Counted from the stretch's first letter, positions 18,210 to 27,787 are shown. The stretch is 64,000 nt of DNA from Paenibacillus sp. JCM 10914 (GCF_001315105.1 NZ_BAZR01000003.1:1-64000); one strand, 5' to 3'. A program made the numbers and translations. Notes: a model not told the origin generated them from the sequence alone.

Positions 18210-20157
18210 TCAGTCTTCGGGCTTGATCTCGATCTGCAGACCTTCAATATGTTTCCGCTGCATGAGATTGCGCTTCTTACGGTTCTCCTTGGACTCGAAT
18301 ACGATGTCCATATCATAATCCTCCGGATAGAGATTCTCGGCCGCAATGTAAGTTGATCCGTTTATGATTGATCTTGAGTTTCTCTTTCTGAATCATGACG
18401 CCGACGTTTCCCATCTGATCTTTCACTTCATAGACTGTTGCGCTCCGCCCGAGATAGGGAATATAGACTCGATCGCCTATGTTGAATTTTGGCTGAGATG
18501 AAGAGTCTTCTTCTAGGGAAGGTACCGATTCAGTTTGCTTAGATGCCTTGATTTTGTTTGAACGATCCGCGGCATTTGGTTCAGTTGATGTTTTAACAGG
18601 AGTATCCGCGGGTACCTCAAGAATCCGATCTGCTCCGTTATTGGTGATTTCCCGTGATCTGCTAATAATGGCTGCAGGTATGCCTAACTTGGCAGCAATG
18701 ACAAAGGCATAACTGTTTCCCGCTTCACCGATTCTCAGCCGATAGAGAGGCTCAAGCGTTTCCTCGTCAAATTCCATCCGAGCGTTCTCGAATCCGGGCC
18801 TATGATTGGCAAAATTCTTGATTTCGGTAAAATGGGTCGTTACCACGACCGTTGCTCGGCGTCTGTGCAGCTCCTCCAAAATGGCAATGGATAGACCCAC
18901 TCCTTCACCCGGATCGGTTCCGGACGCCATTTCGTCAAGCAATACGAGACTGGAACGGCCTGCTGTCTGCAAGATATCACGAATATTTCGAATATGGGCA
19001 GAGAAGGTACTCAGCGCATGCTCCAGACTCTGTCCGTCACCGATGTCTACCGACACTTCGTCAAATATCGCACAATGGCTGCCCTCAGCAACAGGTACTA
19101 GCAGGCCTGATTGTACCATGACTGTTATGAGTCCAACCGTCTTCAAGGCAGATGTTTTCCCCCCCGTGTTGGGACCTGTAATAATCAGTGTGCTGTAATC
19201 ACGGCCAATGCTGAAATCAAGCGGGACCATAGAGGCACCAAGTAAAGGGTGTACCGCAGATTTAAGATGGATGAATCCCTCCTGGTTCAACGTTACATTG
19301 CGTCCCTTGATGGAAACCGCGTATTTACCTTTGGCAATAATGTAATCGTAAATACCGACGATATCCGTATTGGTTCGTAATTCTTGTTCGTGTTGTTCCG
19401 TAAGCGCCGTTAATTCACTAAGAACCTTCGTCTCTTCCTTTATTTCATCAGCACGCAAATAATGAAGCTCCATCTGAAGACTTTGAAGATCAGCAGGTTC
19501 AATGAATACGGTTTGGCCGCTGGCCGATTCGTCCAGAATGGATCCTGGCACAACCTTGCGATGTTCTTTCTTGATGGGCAGGACGTACCTGCCATCTCGC
19601 TTGCTCACAACATGCTCTTGCAAAATTCCTTTGTAGCGAGATACCAGACTGTCAAGTTTACGTTTGATGCGATCCTCCATAACGCCTAACTTCTTCCGGA
19701 TCTTGCTTAGTTCCTTGCTGGCTCCATCCACGATTCGTCCATTATAAATACGTTGTTCGATGGCGGTCAGCAGTGGACGCAGTTCACTTAGAGAGGAGGC
19801 ATAGGAGCTTATCGTGGGGGCGATCGACCCTTTGGTGTTCATATACTGAATCAATTGTCGGCAGCTGCGCAGAAATTGCACCAGATGCCCGAATTCTCGC
19901 TCGGACAGCACATAACCAGTTCCTAACAAGTCCAGAATGAGCTCTAATCCTTCAAGCGATGGAATGGGAACGCTTGCCCCGGTCTGAAGCAGCTGCTTAG
20001 CCTCTTCCGTCTCGTTGAGCTGGTGCCGGATCGCTTTAATCTGGGTCGACGGCGCCATCTTGTGGACATGCGACAAGCCAAGGTAAGAGGCTGTGAAGTG
20101 TCCGAGTTCTGTTCGTATCTTCTCGTATTCAAGTTTCGTTAATGCAGTGGGGTTCAT
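18210..20157 (-). CDS. MutS2-like ABC ATPase lacking the Smr domain (3' frameshift)
   Basis: Core plus ATPase of the MutS2 family: clamp and lever helices (about residues 1-290), Walker A GPNTGGKTSALKT, Walker B LVLLDEMASGTDPGEG and ST.FSAHIRNI-type signature region, then a KOW-like SH3 segment (GDRVYIPYLGRSATVYEV). True MutS2 is about 785 residues and ends with an Smr nuclease domain, absent here. The open frame stops at 18313, but the sensible ending IAAENLYPEDYD...IEIKPED continues in another frame to 18210, so about two bases are missing near 18350. MutS2 (RqcU) of Bacillus acts on collided ribosomes. This gene sits behind an attenuator-like leader, which fits a ribosome-linked role. Start has AAAGGAG. 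Confidence 0.88.
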
Positions 20158-20200
20158 GATTCGATTCTCCTTTGTCGTTCGTATGGTTGTGATCTAACGC

Positions 20201-20238
20201 AAAAAAGGCGGCAAGTGAACACAGGTTCACTTGCCGCC
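20201..20238 (-). terminator. Second leader terminator, just upstream of the MutS2-like gene
   Basis: Perfect 14-bp stem (GGCGGCAAGTGAAC with its complement) and a four-base loop, followed on the minus strand by six Ts. It lies only 43 bases before the start codon of the MutS2-like gene and points into it, so the gene depends on read-through unless an unseen promoter lies between. Confidence 0.9.
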
Positions 20239-20265
20239 CAGAGAAAGCATTCAAAAAGATAGAGC

Positions 20266-20295
20266 CAAAAAATCCGTGCTGAACTCAGCACGGAT
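20266..20295 (-). terminator. First leader terminator
   Basis: Perfect 11-bp stem ATCCGTGCTGA / TCAGCACGGAT with a two-base loop, followed by six Ts on the minus strand. Its 5' arm, extended as ATATCCG, can alternatively pair with CGGATAT about 50 bases earlier in the transcript. Confidence 0.9.
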
Positions 20296-20358
20296 ATGAC
20301 TATATCATCATTGAATACACCTACGTAGTGGGGGTTTTATGATATCCGCAGTTCTTAA

Positions 20359-20457
20359 CTAATTCAAACAATGAATGGAAGCAACAAGAAACAGACATGC
20401 CCCTAACAGGGACATGAACCAGAGGTGTACATCAAACAAGTCGTTGTACATTTCCAT
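20359..20457 (-). CDS. Possible 32-residue hydrophobic peptide inside the leader RNA
   Basis: An ATG at 20457 opens a 32-codon frame ending at 20359, with one membrane-like stretch (LWFMSLLGACLFLVASI). It lies wholly inside the outer stem of the leader RNA. No proper ribosome binding site precedes it. Size and character resemble type I toxins such as BsrE or TxpA, but the resemblance may be chance. Confidence 0.2.
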   Translation of the reverse strand: MEMYNDLFDVHLWFMSLLGACLFLVASIHCLN

Positions 20458-20475
20458 TCATGATATGAAATTGCT

Positions 20476-20499
20476 TTAGTTAAGAATAACCACCGACAT
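20476..20499 (-). CDS. Seven-residue leader peptide ORF (MSVVILN)
   Basis: ATG at 20499 is preceded by AAAGGAGAG at a good distance of six to seven bases, one of the best ribosome binding sites in the area, yet the frame stops after seven codons. The final Ile-Leu-Asn-stop codons form the 5' arm of the 11-bp outer stem of the leader RNA. Short, well-initiated ORFs ahead of terminators are typical of antibiotic- or translation-responsive attenuators such as bmrB-bmrCD. Confidence 0.5.
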   Translation of the reverse strand: MSVVILN

Positions 20500-20513
20500 C
20501 AAAATCTCTCCTT

Positions 20514-20541
20514 TGAGTAAGAGTATGACCTAACTATAAAC
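20514..20541 (+). promoter_or_regulatory. Possible divergent promoter for pepF
   Basis: TTGAGT, 16-base spacer, TATAAA on the plus strand, overlapping the leader promoter. It would start about 125 bases before the pepF start codon. Confidence 0.35.
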
Positions 20542-20562
20542 AAATCGAAAGCAAAAAGTCAA
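20533..20562 (-). promoter_or_regulatory. Sigma-A type promoter of the leader RNA
   Basis: On the minus strand TTGACT (20557-20562), 18-base spacer, TATAGT (20533-20538). Predicted start near 20526, about 25 bases before the leader ORF. Confidence 0.65.
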
Positions 20563-20672
20563 GCGCTGAGAGAGGGATTCGATCAGCGGAAAAATATGCT
20601 ATGATAAAAATGAATCAGCCAATAATGTTGCGTGCTCAAAACATGCAAGTTTGCGAAAAAGGAGATGTACTC

Positions 20673-22474
20673 ATGGGGAAAATGTTAAAACGTAGTGAAG
20701 TACCGGTAGAGTCTACCTGGAATCTGGACGACCTATTTGTATCGCAAGAGGACTATCTGGCCGGCCTGCAGTCGGTCGAATCGCAGGCAGCTAAGCTGAC
20801 TCGCTTCAAGGGAAGGTTTGCTGAGGGAGCGCACGTGTTGTTGGAATGTTTGAAAGAACAAGAAGCATTAGATGAGCATATTGGCAAGGTCCGGGCTTAC
20901 GCAACGCTGCGTCAATCCGAGGATGGAACGAATCCGGTCAACCTGGCAAACACAGCCAAGGCTGGCGATGTATTCTCACGTATCCAATCTTCGCTAAGCT
21001 TTATTGATTCTCAGCTTCTGGAACTTGAAGATGGTGTATTGGAGTCATACATAGCAGAGGAAGCGGGCCTTGCGCCGTTCGCTCGCAGTTTGAAGCTGCT
21101 GATGGACACGAAGCCGCACCGTTTGAGTCCGGAGACCGAGGGCGTTCTGGCATCGCTTGGCGAATTGCAAAGTTCCCCGTATCGGATTTATTTGCGCAGC
21201 AAGCTGTCCGACATGACTTTTGACGATATACAGGTACGTGAGCAGACGCTGCCGGTGTCGTTCCGCTTATATGAGAATTCGTATGAAGTCTCGGAAGATG
21301 CCGAACTTCGCCGGAAATCATTTGCTTCATTCTCCAAATCGCTGCATGGCTCGCGCCATACCATCGCCGAAGCGTATGCAACAGAGGTCAAGAAGCAGGT
21401 CGTTCTCTCGAGACTGCGCGGGTATGATTCCGTGACCGACATGCTGCTGAAACCGCAGCAAGTGACCATGGAGATGTATAATAATATACATGATACACTG
21501 CTAACCGAACTGGCCCCACCTATGCGGAAGTTAATGAAACTTAAGAAAAGGGTGCTGGGATTGGATCAAATGCAATTCTGTGATCTGAAAGCGCCAATGG
21601 ATCCCGATTTTAATCCGAGCATAACGTATGAAGAAGCTTGTACTACGATAAGTGAGGCGTTATCCATATTAGGACCAGAATACGGAGAGATTGTGACGTC
21701 ATCATTCTCCCAGCGCTGGGTGGATTACGCCGACAACATCGGCAAATCAACCGGGGCGTTCTGCGCATCTGTATACGGCTTGCATTCCTACATCCTTATG
21801 GCATGGGCAGACAATATGCGCAATGCGTTTACCCTCGCGCATGAAGTCGGACATGCAGGCCATCTTATGCTGGCCGCCCGATACCAAACGATTACGAACG
21901 CCCGTCCTTCCTTGTATTTCATTGAAGCGCCATCGACGATGAATGAATTGCTGCTGGCCGATCACCTGATGGCGAAATCCGAGGACAATCGAATGCGGCG
22001 CTGGATCATGCTGCAGTTGCTCAGCACATATTACCATAATTATGTCACGCATCTGCTTGAAGCCGAGATGCAGCGAAGAGTGTATCGTCATGCGATGGCG
22101 GATGAACCGATTACGGCTGATCGATTGTCGGAGCTTAAAGGTGAGGTATTGTCCGATTTCTGGGGCGATGCATTGGATCTTGATGACGATGCAAAACTTA
22201 CCTGGATGAGACAACCTCACTATTACATGGGGCTGTACCCGTATACGTATGCTGCCGGATTAACCGCATCCACGGCCGTGGCACAGCTGATTAAGGAAGA
22301 AGGACAACCTGCTGTTGACCGGTGGTTAAATGTGCTTAAGGAAGGCGGTAACCTTAGTCCGCTGGAGTTGATGGCGATGGCGGGGTAGATATGTCGACCA
22401 AGGAGCCGATCTCCAAAGCTGTGGCTTACGTTGGTTCGCTTGTTGATGAATTGGAATTATTATACGCAGAGTAA
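20673..22474 (+). CDS. pepF: Oligoendopeptidase F, M3 family (frameshifted near 3' end)
   Basis: M3B metallopeptidase of about 600 residues that cleaves short peptides in the cytosol. The zinc site LAHEVGHAGHLM (HExxH) is present, with the downstream Glu of FIEAPSTMNE; the ending GLYPYTYAAGL is typical of the family. I chose the ATG at 20673, with AAAGGAG eight bases upstream; the frame opens earlier (20601) without a ribosome binding site. The frame stops at 22388, but the family ending VDMSTKEPISKAVAYVGSL continues one frame over to 22474. One G is missing from a G-run at 22382-22385, most likely a sequencing error. Confidence 0.92.
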
Positions 22475-22487
22475 CTACGGATTAACG

Positions 22488-22530
22488 AAAAAGGGTGATT
22501 CCACAGCCGTGGCTGGGAATCACCCTTTCT
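22488..22530. terminator. Bidirectional terminator between pepF and the histidine kinase
   Basis: Perfect stem AAAGGGTGATTCC / GGAATCACCCTTT with an inner CAGCC/GGCTG pairing; A- and T-rich flanks serve both converging genes. Confidence 0.85.
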
Positions 22531-22536
22531 CATCCT

Positions 22537-25500
22537 TCATTCGAATGTATCAGCTGTTATTCTGCGCGAAGGCACCGTAAAGTAGAAGGTGGATCCACAA
22601 TGCTCCTGACTATCGACCAATCGTGCCCCCCATGAGTTCAACCAGTTTCTTGCAGATCGCTAATCCCAATCCGGTTCCCCCGTATTTACGGTTTAAAGAT
22701 GGATGTAGCTGGGAGAACGAGAGAAACAGTTTGTCTTGCAGTTTGGCAGGGATACCGATTCCGGTGTCTTGCACCTGGAAAGAGAGCGTGTACTCCTCGG
22801 TGCCAGCACGATGCAGGGCATCCACCGATAGCGTAATGCTGCCGTTCTCGGTAAATTTAATCGCATTACTGATCAGATTAATTAATACTTGCCTTATACG
22901 CTGGGCATCGCCTGTAACGATTTCAGGTACAGTATGCGGATTAATCTGGCATGTCAATGTCAGTCCTTTTTCATGCGCTTTGGTCGAAAAAAGGTCGATG
23001 ACGCTTTCGAACTGGAACCGCAGGTCGATAGGTTCGTCGTTCAGGATCATATGCCCCGTCTCAATCCTGCTGAAATCCAGAATCCCATTCAAAATATGCA
23101 GTAGTGAGTTGCTGCTCTCCATGAGAATGTTCGTATAGTTATCTTGATCCTCATCAAGTGCAGTCGTGCGCAGTAGCTCGATCATGCCGATAATGCCATT
23201 CATCGGTGTTCGCAATTCGTGACTCATCATCGTTAAAAATTCCGTCTTGGCTTGGTCCGCCCGCTCAGCTGCTTCCTTGGCGCGAACGATTTCCTTCTCG
23301 TCCGTAATATCCCGGAACACGATAACAGCCCCTTTGCGTTCACCTTGATCCCATATTGGGTTAATTTGGTAATTAGCTAAGAAGCTGGTGCCATCTGACC
23401 GCCAGAGCACGATTTCGGTTCGTTGCAGCGGCATTCCTCGTTTCACGGCTTGATATAGTGGGGATTCCTCACCTTGATAAAAGCTCCCGTCATGACGAAT
23501 CTCCTTCATCACGAGCTCGCAGGATTTGCCTATCATCGATTCGGGGAGGTAATCCAGCATGACCGCGGCGGCGGGGTTCGTAAAGGCGACGCAACCTTCC
23601 ATATCGAGCCCGAGAATGCCCTCGGACACCGTGTTGAGCAGCAGCGTCAATTCACGACCCAGTTTCTTGATTTCTTCCATCGACCGTATTCGTTCTGTTA
23701 TATCTCGCGTGATGCCATAGACGCCAACAACCTCATCGTCAACGATAATGGGAATGTTGACTGAATTGATCTCGACCGGGTGACCGTCTTTGTGGATGAT
23801 GGTCAGATCATAGCTTTGCGGTTTACCTTTTTTGGCCAGATTGAAATGATAGAGCGTGCGGGCCTGATCTTTCTCGGCGACAATGGGACCGAAATACATA
23901 CCAACCAATTCATCTAGCGAGTAGCCTGTGATCTCCTGTAAGTTCTTGTTCGCGGTGAGATAATCGCCGTCCAGATTCATGGAGTATACAGCCGTTGGGT
24001 TATATTCGAACAGGGAGCGATACCGTTGTTCGTTCTCTTTAAGTTTGAACTCCATCCGTTTGCGTTCGGATATATCCCGCGCGATCGAGATCATCTCCTG
24101 CGTATCGCCGTCCGGCTGGAGGATGGATTTACAGTTCACTTCAAACCAGATATGTCTGCCGTCCTTATGTATGTAACGAAAGGTTATCGGCGACTGTGTC
24201 GCGTCATCGATGCAATCCTTTAAATATTGCCTAAGCGCCGTAACGTCCTCTGCATATACATAATCGAAAGCGCTTGTCCCAACCAATTCTTCTGGCCGAT
24301 AACCGAGCAGTGCGTAGCTGGAGGGTGAACAATATAAAAAAGTACAATCCTGCGTTGAGTTTCGAGATATAAAATCGAGTGAATTCTCTGTAATTAATCG
24401 ATAATGGCTTTCCTTCTCCTGTGAGATCTGTTCCAACTGGATTTGCTCTGTTAGATCCTGGGCCATTCCGATCATTTCGATCAGCTTGCCATTGGCCGTG
24501 GCGGATATTTCCCATTGTGCTCTAATGGTGCGAATTTCGCCATCCCCAAGATCAATGCGGTAGATCATCTCGCTCGTCTTGTCATGTTCGAATTGTCGTT
24601 TGGCTACCTTAAACCGCTTGCGATCCTCCGGCAGTACCAACCTGAGCAGGGAGCGAATACTCGGTTCGGATGCTTCGATCTGATAGCCGAAGATTCGCCG
24701 CATCTCTTCACTAAACGAGATCGATCCCGAGATCATATCCCATCTCCATGACCCCACCTTGGCGATACGTTGAGCTTGCATGAGTGTATCTTGATCCGTC
24801 TTGTGTTTGGTAATATTACGTCCAATGGAGATGACTTTGGATACCTGGCCGTCACCATGCCTGATAATCTGGAATGAAGTATCGAACCATAGATAATGGC
24901 CGTCTTTATGGCGGACTCTGCGTTTGAATATGTCTACATCCGAATACATTTTCCCCGGCTGTTTCATCTGTTCGGAATCAACAGCATGGTAATAGCTTGT
25001 ACGGGCCATGCCAATCATTTCTTCGGGTGTGTAACCTAGAATATCAAATACGGAGGGTGAGACATATTCAATGATGCCATCGGCGTTGCTGATGGAGATA
25101 ACATCTTGTGCATTTTTTGCAATCAAGGACAGTAACTCTTCGTTACGAATGACCGGCGTTTGCCCCTGTTCGTTGGGATCCAACTCTACACGGCAAAGAA
25201 GATGCGGGGCTTTATCCTCAGCAGGATCGTGAATGAAAGAGAGGTGGACGTTTGTTGCTTTGCTACGACCGTTTGGATAGGTATATTGGATGGTCTTGTT
25301 CACGCCTGCATCCGATTGGCTCGGCTCACCAGAAGCAAGAGCTGGAATAAGCTGCTCCAGGGAAAGTTTACTCCATATGGCAATGTCAGAGAGTTTACTT
25401 GAAAGTAACTCAGAACGGTCATGTCCTGTTAACTCACAAAACATATCGTTTGCCATGATGATATGCTGCATATCCGCAGAAATCAGGATGCACCCGCCTG

Positions 25501-25552
25501 GGAGTCTGTTGAATATTTGTTCCCAGAGCCCATTCTCAGCTTTAACATTCAT
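22537..25552 (-). CDS. Soluble multi-PAS sensor histidine kinase (frameshifted near 3' end)
   Basis: About 1005 residues once restored. Six PAS domains can be counted (around residues 15-120, 140-260, 265-375, 385-500, 510-630, 640-750) with PAC-type links such as ISIGRNITKHK, IARDISERK and YGITRDITERI. Then HisKA with the phospho-acceptor in MMSHELRTPMNGIIG, and HATPase_c with N-box LINLISNAIKF, G1 DTGIGIP and G2 YGGTGLGLAICKKLVELMGG. There is no membrane helix or receiver domain. The frame stops at 22610, but an ending containing QEHCGSTFYFTVPSRR follows in another frame to 22537; about two bases are missing near 22618. Ribosome binding site GGGGAGG. No response regulator gene is adjacent, so it is an orphan kinase. 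Confidence 0.9.
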
Positions 25553-25648
25553 GAATTTGTTGCCTCCCCGAACTTGTAGATATATCTATATTGATCATAG
25601 TAGATCATACGACTCTATCGCAATACATATTAATATTAGCTGGCAGGC

Positions 25649-25690
25649 AAAAACCAACCCTAAAGAATGCAATTCGCTTTTGGGCTGGCT
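25649..25690 (-). terminator. Probable terminator after the small acetyltransferase gene
   Basis: On the minus strand AGCCC-AAAG...CTTT-GGGTT pairs into an imperfect hairpin followed by GGTTTTTG. It separates the GNAT gene from the kinase gene. Confidence 0.5.
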
Positions 25691-25718
25691 GGCATATACC
25701 TTGTTTTGTTGAAGAAAA

Positions 25719-26000
25719 TCACGTGTGCAGCAACGGGCGATCATCCAGATTCTTATCAAAATAATGCCCAGCATAAGAGCACACCGGGATTATCTTCAAT
25801 CCTTCCGCACGAGCATATGCCACAACCGCTCTGACCAATTCATCTGCGATGCCTTGACCGCGCAGTCCTGGAGAAATATAGGTGTGATCGATGCTGATGA
25901 CATCTTCACCCTGAGCTGAGTAAGAAATTTCGGCAACGGTTTTTCCATTGTCCTCGAGAAAGAAGCCTCCCGGTCTGGATTGAAATTTTCGTTTATCCAT
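25719..26000 (-). CDS. Small GNAT-type acetyltransferase (YidJ/NATD1-like)
   Basis: 93 residues from the ATG at 26000, which has AAAGGAGG about ten bases upstream; the frame opens further upstream without a ribosome binding site. It holds only the core of a GNAT fold: FLEDNGKTVAEISYS, DHTYISPGLRGQGIADELV (motif A) and PVCSYAGHYFDKN, the pattern of the short Gcn5-like family COG2388. Such proteins bind acetyl-CoA; the substrate is unknown. Confidence 0.88.
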   Translation of the reverse strand: MDKRKFQSRPGGFFLEDNGKTVAEISYSAQGEDVISIDHTYISPGLRGQGIADELVRAVVAYARAEGLKIIPVCSYAGHYFDKNLDDRPLLHT

Positions 26001-26134
26001 GTGGTTACGTCCTCCTTTCATGGTTGTACTATACCCGCATCTGCAGAGGATTAAACGAAATTGTGGGTAGGCCAACACCCTTATATAGGCTGCTGCATAC
26101 AATACGGGGAGAAGATATTTGAAGGAGGAGCAAC

Positions 26135-26452
26135 ATGACTACGTATTCCAATCAACAGCAAATACTGTTTCAATGTGATCATCAAATCGCGCACCACATG
26201 AAGAAACACCGGGAAAATGCACATGCAGCGCTGAAGAACGCGATGAATCGCAAGGTTAGAATTCAGACGATAGATGATGAAGTTGTTGAAGGCGTCATTT
26301 TTAATATCGATGCCAAAAACGTATACATTCTGGTCGAGCAGGCAAATCGAGGCTTCTATCCGGGATTCCCACCATATGGATATGGTCCTAACCCTAATGT
26401 CGTACTCCCGCTGGCACTGTTCAATCTTTTGGCCGTTAGCCTGCTCTGGTAG
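26135..26452 (+). CDS. Small protein with Sm-like core and Pro/Gly-rich segment
   Basis: 105 residues. I do not recognise a named family. The middle (NRKVRIQTIDDEVVEGVIFNIDAKNVYILVE) alternates like the strands of an Sm/Hfq-type or SH3 barrel. A PGFPPYGYGPNPNVV segment and a hydrophobic end (LPLALFNLLAVSLLW) follow, suggesting surface or membrane association. Ribosome binding site AAGGAGGAG. Divergent from the small GNAT gene, with a short hairpin after the stop. Confidence 0.7.
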   Translation: MTTYSNQQQILFQCDHQIAHHMKKHRENAHAALKNAMNRKVRIQTIDDEVVEGVIFNIDAKNVYILVEQANRGFYPGFPPYGYGPNPNVVLPLALFNLLAVSLLW

Positions 26453-26457
26453 AAACT

Positions 26458-26488
26458 TGGAACCTGCAGATCCTTCTGCGGGTTCTTT
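26458..26488 (+). terminator. Probable terminator after the Sm-like small gene
   Basis: AACCTGCAG ATCCTT CTGCGGGTT hairpin followed by CTTTAATT. Confidence 0.55.
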
Positions 26489-26526
26489 AATTGCTTGGAT
26501 TTGGTTATAAATAGAAATCGTTATTT

Positions 26527-26547
26527 ACATACATACGGTATGTATGT
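26527..26547 (+). promoter_or_regulatory. Perfect 21-bp palindrome, likely TetR-family operator
   Basis: Arms ACATACATAC (26527-26536) and GTATGTATGT (26538-26547) around a single G. It lies 44 bases before the VOC gene start, in the promoter region of the VOC-TetR pair. Operators of this form are typical of AcrR-type TetR repressors, and the TetR gene 600 bases downstream is the obvious candidate. Confidence 0.7.
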
Positions 26548-26590
26548 TAAATTGAATGCATATCATCGATCTAAAGGAGATGTGTTCATT

Positions 26591-27043
26591 ATGAAAATCC
26601 AAGGCTTTTATCCGGTTATAATGACGGACAAGATCAGTGAGGTTGCACAATTTTATACCCGTTACTTCGGATTTGAAATTGTATTTGAAGCTGATTGGTA
26701 TGTAAGCTTGAAGATGGCAACATCCGAACTACAAAGTTATGAACTGGCGATTCTATCCAAGGATCATGCTACCGTTCCCGCTCAATTTCAACAAAATGCG
26801 CAAGGGCTCATCCTTAATTTCGAAGTGGATGATGTTGATGCAGAGTATAATCGACTCATACAGGATGAAAAATTACCTCTTCATTTGGACATTCGTGATG
26901 AAGAATTTGGCCAGAGGCATTTTATTACAAGTGATCCGGCTGGGGTCATGATTGATATGATTACAATTATTCCACCATCAGAGGCTTTTATGGCACAATA
27001 TAAAGAAGAGGTTTGGACTTCTGACGGGCGCAATGATGGATAA
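26591..27043 (+). CDS. VOC (glyoxalase/bleomycin-resistance) superfamily protein
   Basis: 150 residues from the ATG at 26591, with AAAGGAGAT upstream; the frame opens at 26495 but that stretch crosses the operator. The paired beta-alpha-beta-beta-beta modules are recognisable: [28 protein letters not shown] at the start and [14 protein letters not shown] near the end. Members range from glyoxalases to antibiotic-binding proteins and dioxygenases. The second-module metal Glu is not obvious, so a binding or resistance role is as likely as catalysis. It is co-transcribed with a TetR gene 81 bases downstream. Confidence 0.85.
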   Translation: MKIQGFYPVIMTDKISEVAQFYTRYFGFEIVFEADWYVSLKMATSELQSYELAILSKDHATVPAQFQQNAQGLILNFEVDDVDAEYNRLIQDEKLPLHLDIRDEEFGQRHFITSDPAGVMIDMITIIPPSEAFMAQYKEEVWTSDGRNDG

Positions 27044-27124
27044 TGGACACAACTACGGCCTTGAAGGATAGCTTTACATCCAATAAAATGACATTACAAC
27101 GATTGCATAGAGAGGCTGCAGAAT

Positions 27125-27718
27125 ATGAGAAGAAACCAGAGTGAAACGAATGAGACGATTCAGCTGCTGCTGAAGGTGGCCAGAGCCCATTTTACGGAAA
27201 AAGGGTTCGCTAACACGACACTGGAAGAGGTGGCCGATCATGCAAATGTAACTCGCGGAGCATTGTATCATCATTTTAAGAATAAACAAGGATTGTTCTT
27301 AGCCGTGCTTGATTTAGTGCAAACGGAAATTGGACAGCGCGTGGAGGAGGAAGCCGATCGTTCAGACGACCCGTGGGAACAACTGTTGCTTGGTTGTCGT
27401 GCCTTTATAGCGGCGGTAGTAGAAACGCAGAATAAGCGGATCATGCTCATCGACGGTCCGAGCGTCGTTGGCTGGGAGGCTTGGCGCGAGATGGACGAGC
27501 AGAATTCGATGAGTCATCTGAGTGAACAACTGGTCGTGCTGCAGGAGAAGGGAGTCATAAAGCCGGTCTCTGTCGATGCCATGACGCATGCCATATCGGG
27601 TGCCTTGAATGAATGCTCGCTATGGGTGGCGCAACTGCCGGAAACGGCGGGGAGTCTTGAAGAGACCATGGAGGTTATTACGGGGATGTTGAACGGCTTT
27701 AAAGTAAGCGTGTTATAG
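27125..27718 (+). CDS. TetR/AcrR-family transcriptional regulator
   Basis: 197 residues. The N-terminal helix-turn-helix is textbook: ARAHFTEKGFANTTLEEVADHANVTRGALYHHFKNKQGLF. The C-terminal about 140 residues form the helical ligand-binding and dimer domain. Ribosome binding site GAGAGG. It probably represses its own operon with the VOC gene through the palindrome at 26527-26547. The ligand is unknown. Confidence 0.92.
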   Translation: MRRNQSETNETIQLLLKVARAHFTEKGFANTTLEEVADHANVTRGALYHHFKNKQGLFLAVLDLVQTEIGQRVEEEADRSDDPWEQLLLGCRAFIAAVVETQNKRIMLIDGPSVVGWEAWREMDEQNSMSHLSEQLVVLQEKGVIKPVSVDAMTHAISGALNECSLWVAQLPETAGSLEETMEVITGMLNGFKVSVL

Positions 27719-27787
27719 CCCCGGATAGGCAAGCATGTGCTCATAGGGATGGATCATAAGGTTAAAGATGATTGAGGAATTGATTGA

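Larger units (their letters stand above)
20266..20526 (-). ncRNA. Structured leader RNA, probable attenuator of the MutS2-like operon
   Basis: A roughly 260-nt transcript is predicted from the minus-strand promoter to the first terminator. Pairings seen, in plus-strand coordinates: outer stem 20352-20362 with 20476-20486 (11 bp, perfect); second stem 20371-20380 with 20452-20461 (10 bp, perfect); inner hairpins 20396-20416 and 20426-20450; and a possible antiterminator 20342-20348 with 20291-20297 (7 bp). The last codons and stop of a seven-residue ORF lie inside the outer stem, so ribosomes on that ORF would open it. That is the logic of ribosome-mediated attenuation. A riboswitch or a type I toxin mRNA are the alternatives. 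No known RNA family was recognised. Confidence 0.55.

Noticed and set aside
18149..18346. Separate small gene between the acetyltransferase and the MutS2-like gene
   Set aside because: This open frame is not a real protein; the coding bases there restore the MutS2-like C-terminus in another frame.
20266..20526. T-box riboswitch upstream of the MutS2-like gene
   Set aside because: The conserved T-box AGGGTGGNACCGCG-type sequence and specifier architecture are absent, and the downstream gene is not amino-acid related.
22386..22474. Programmed frameshift at the end of pepF
   Set aside because: No slippery heptamer or downstream structure is evident, and six other genes show the same kind of small deletion, so sequence error is simpler.
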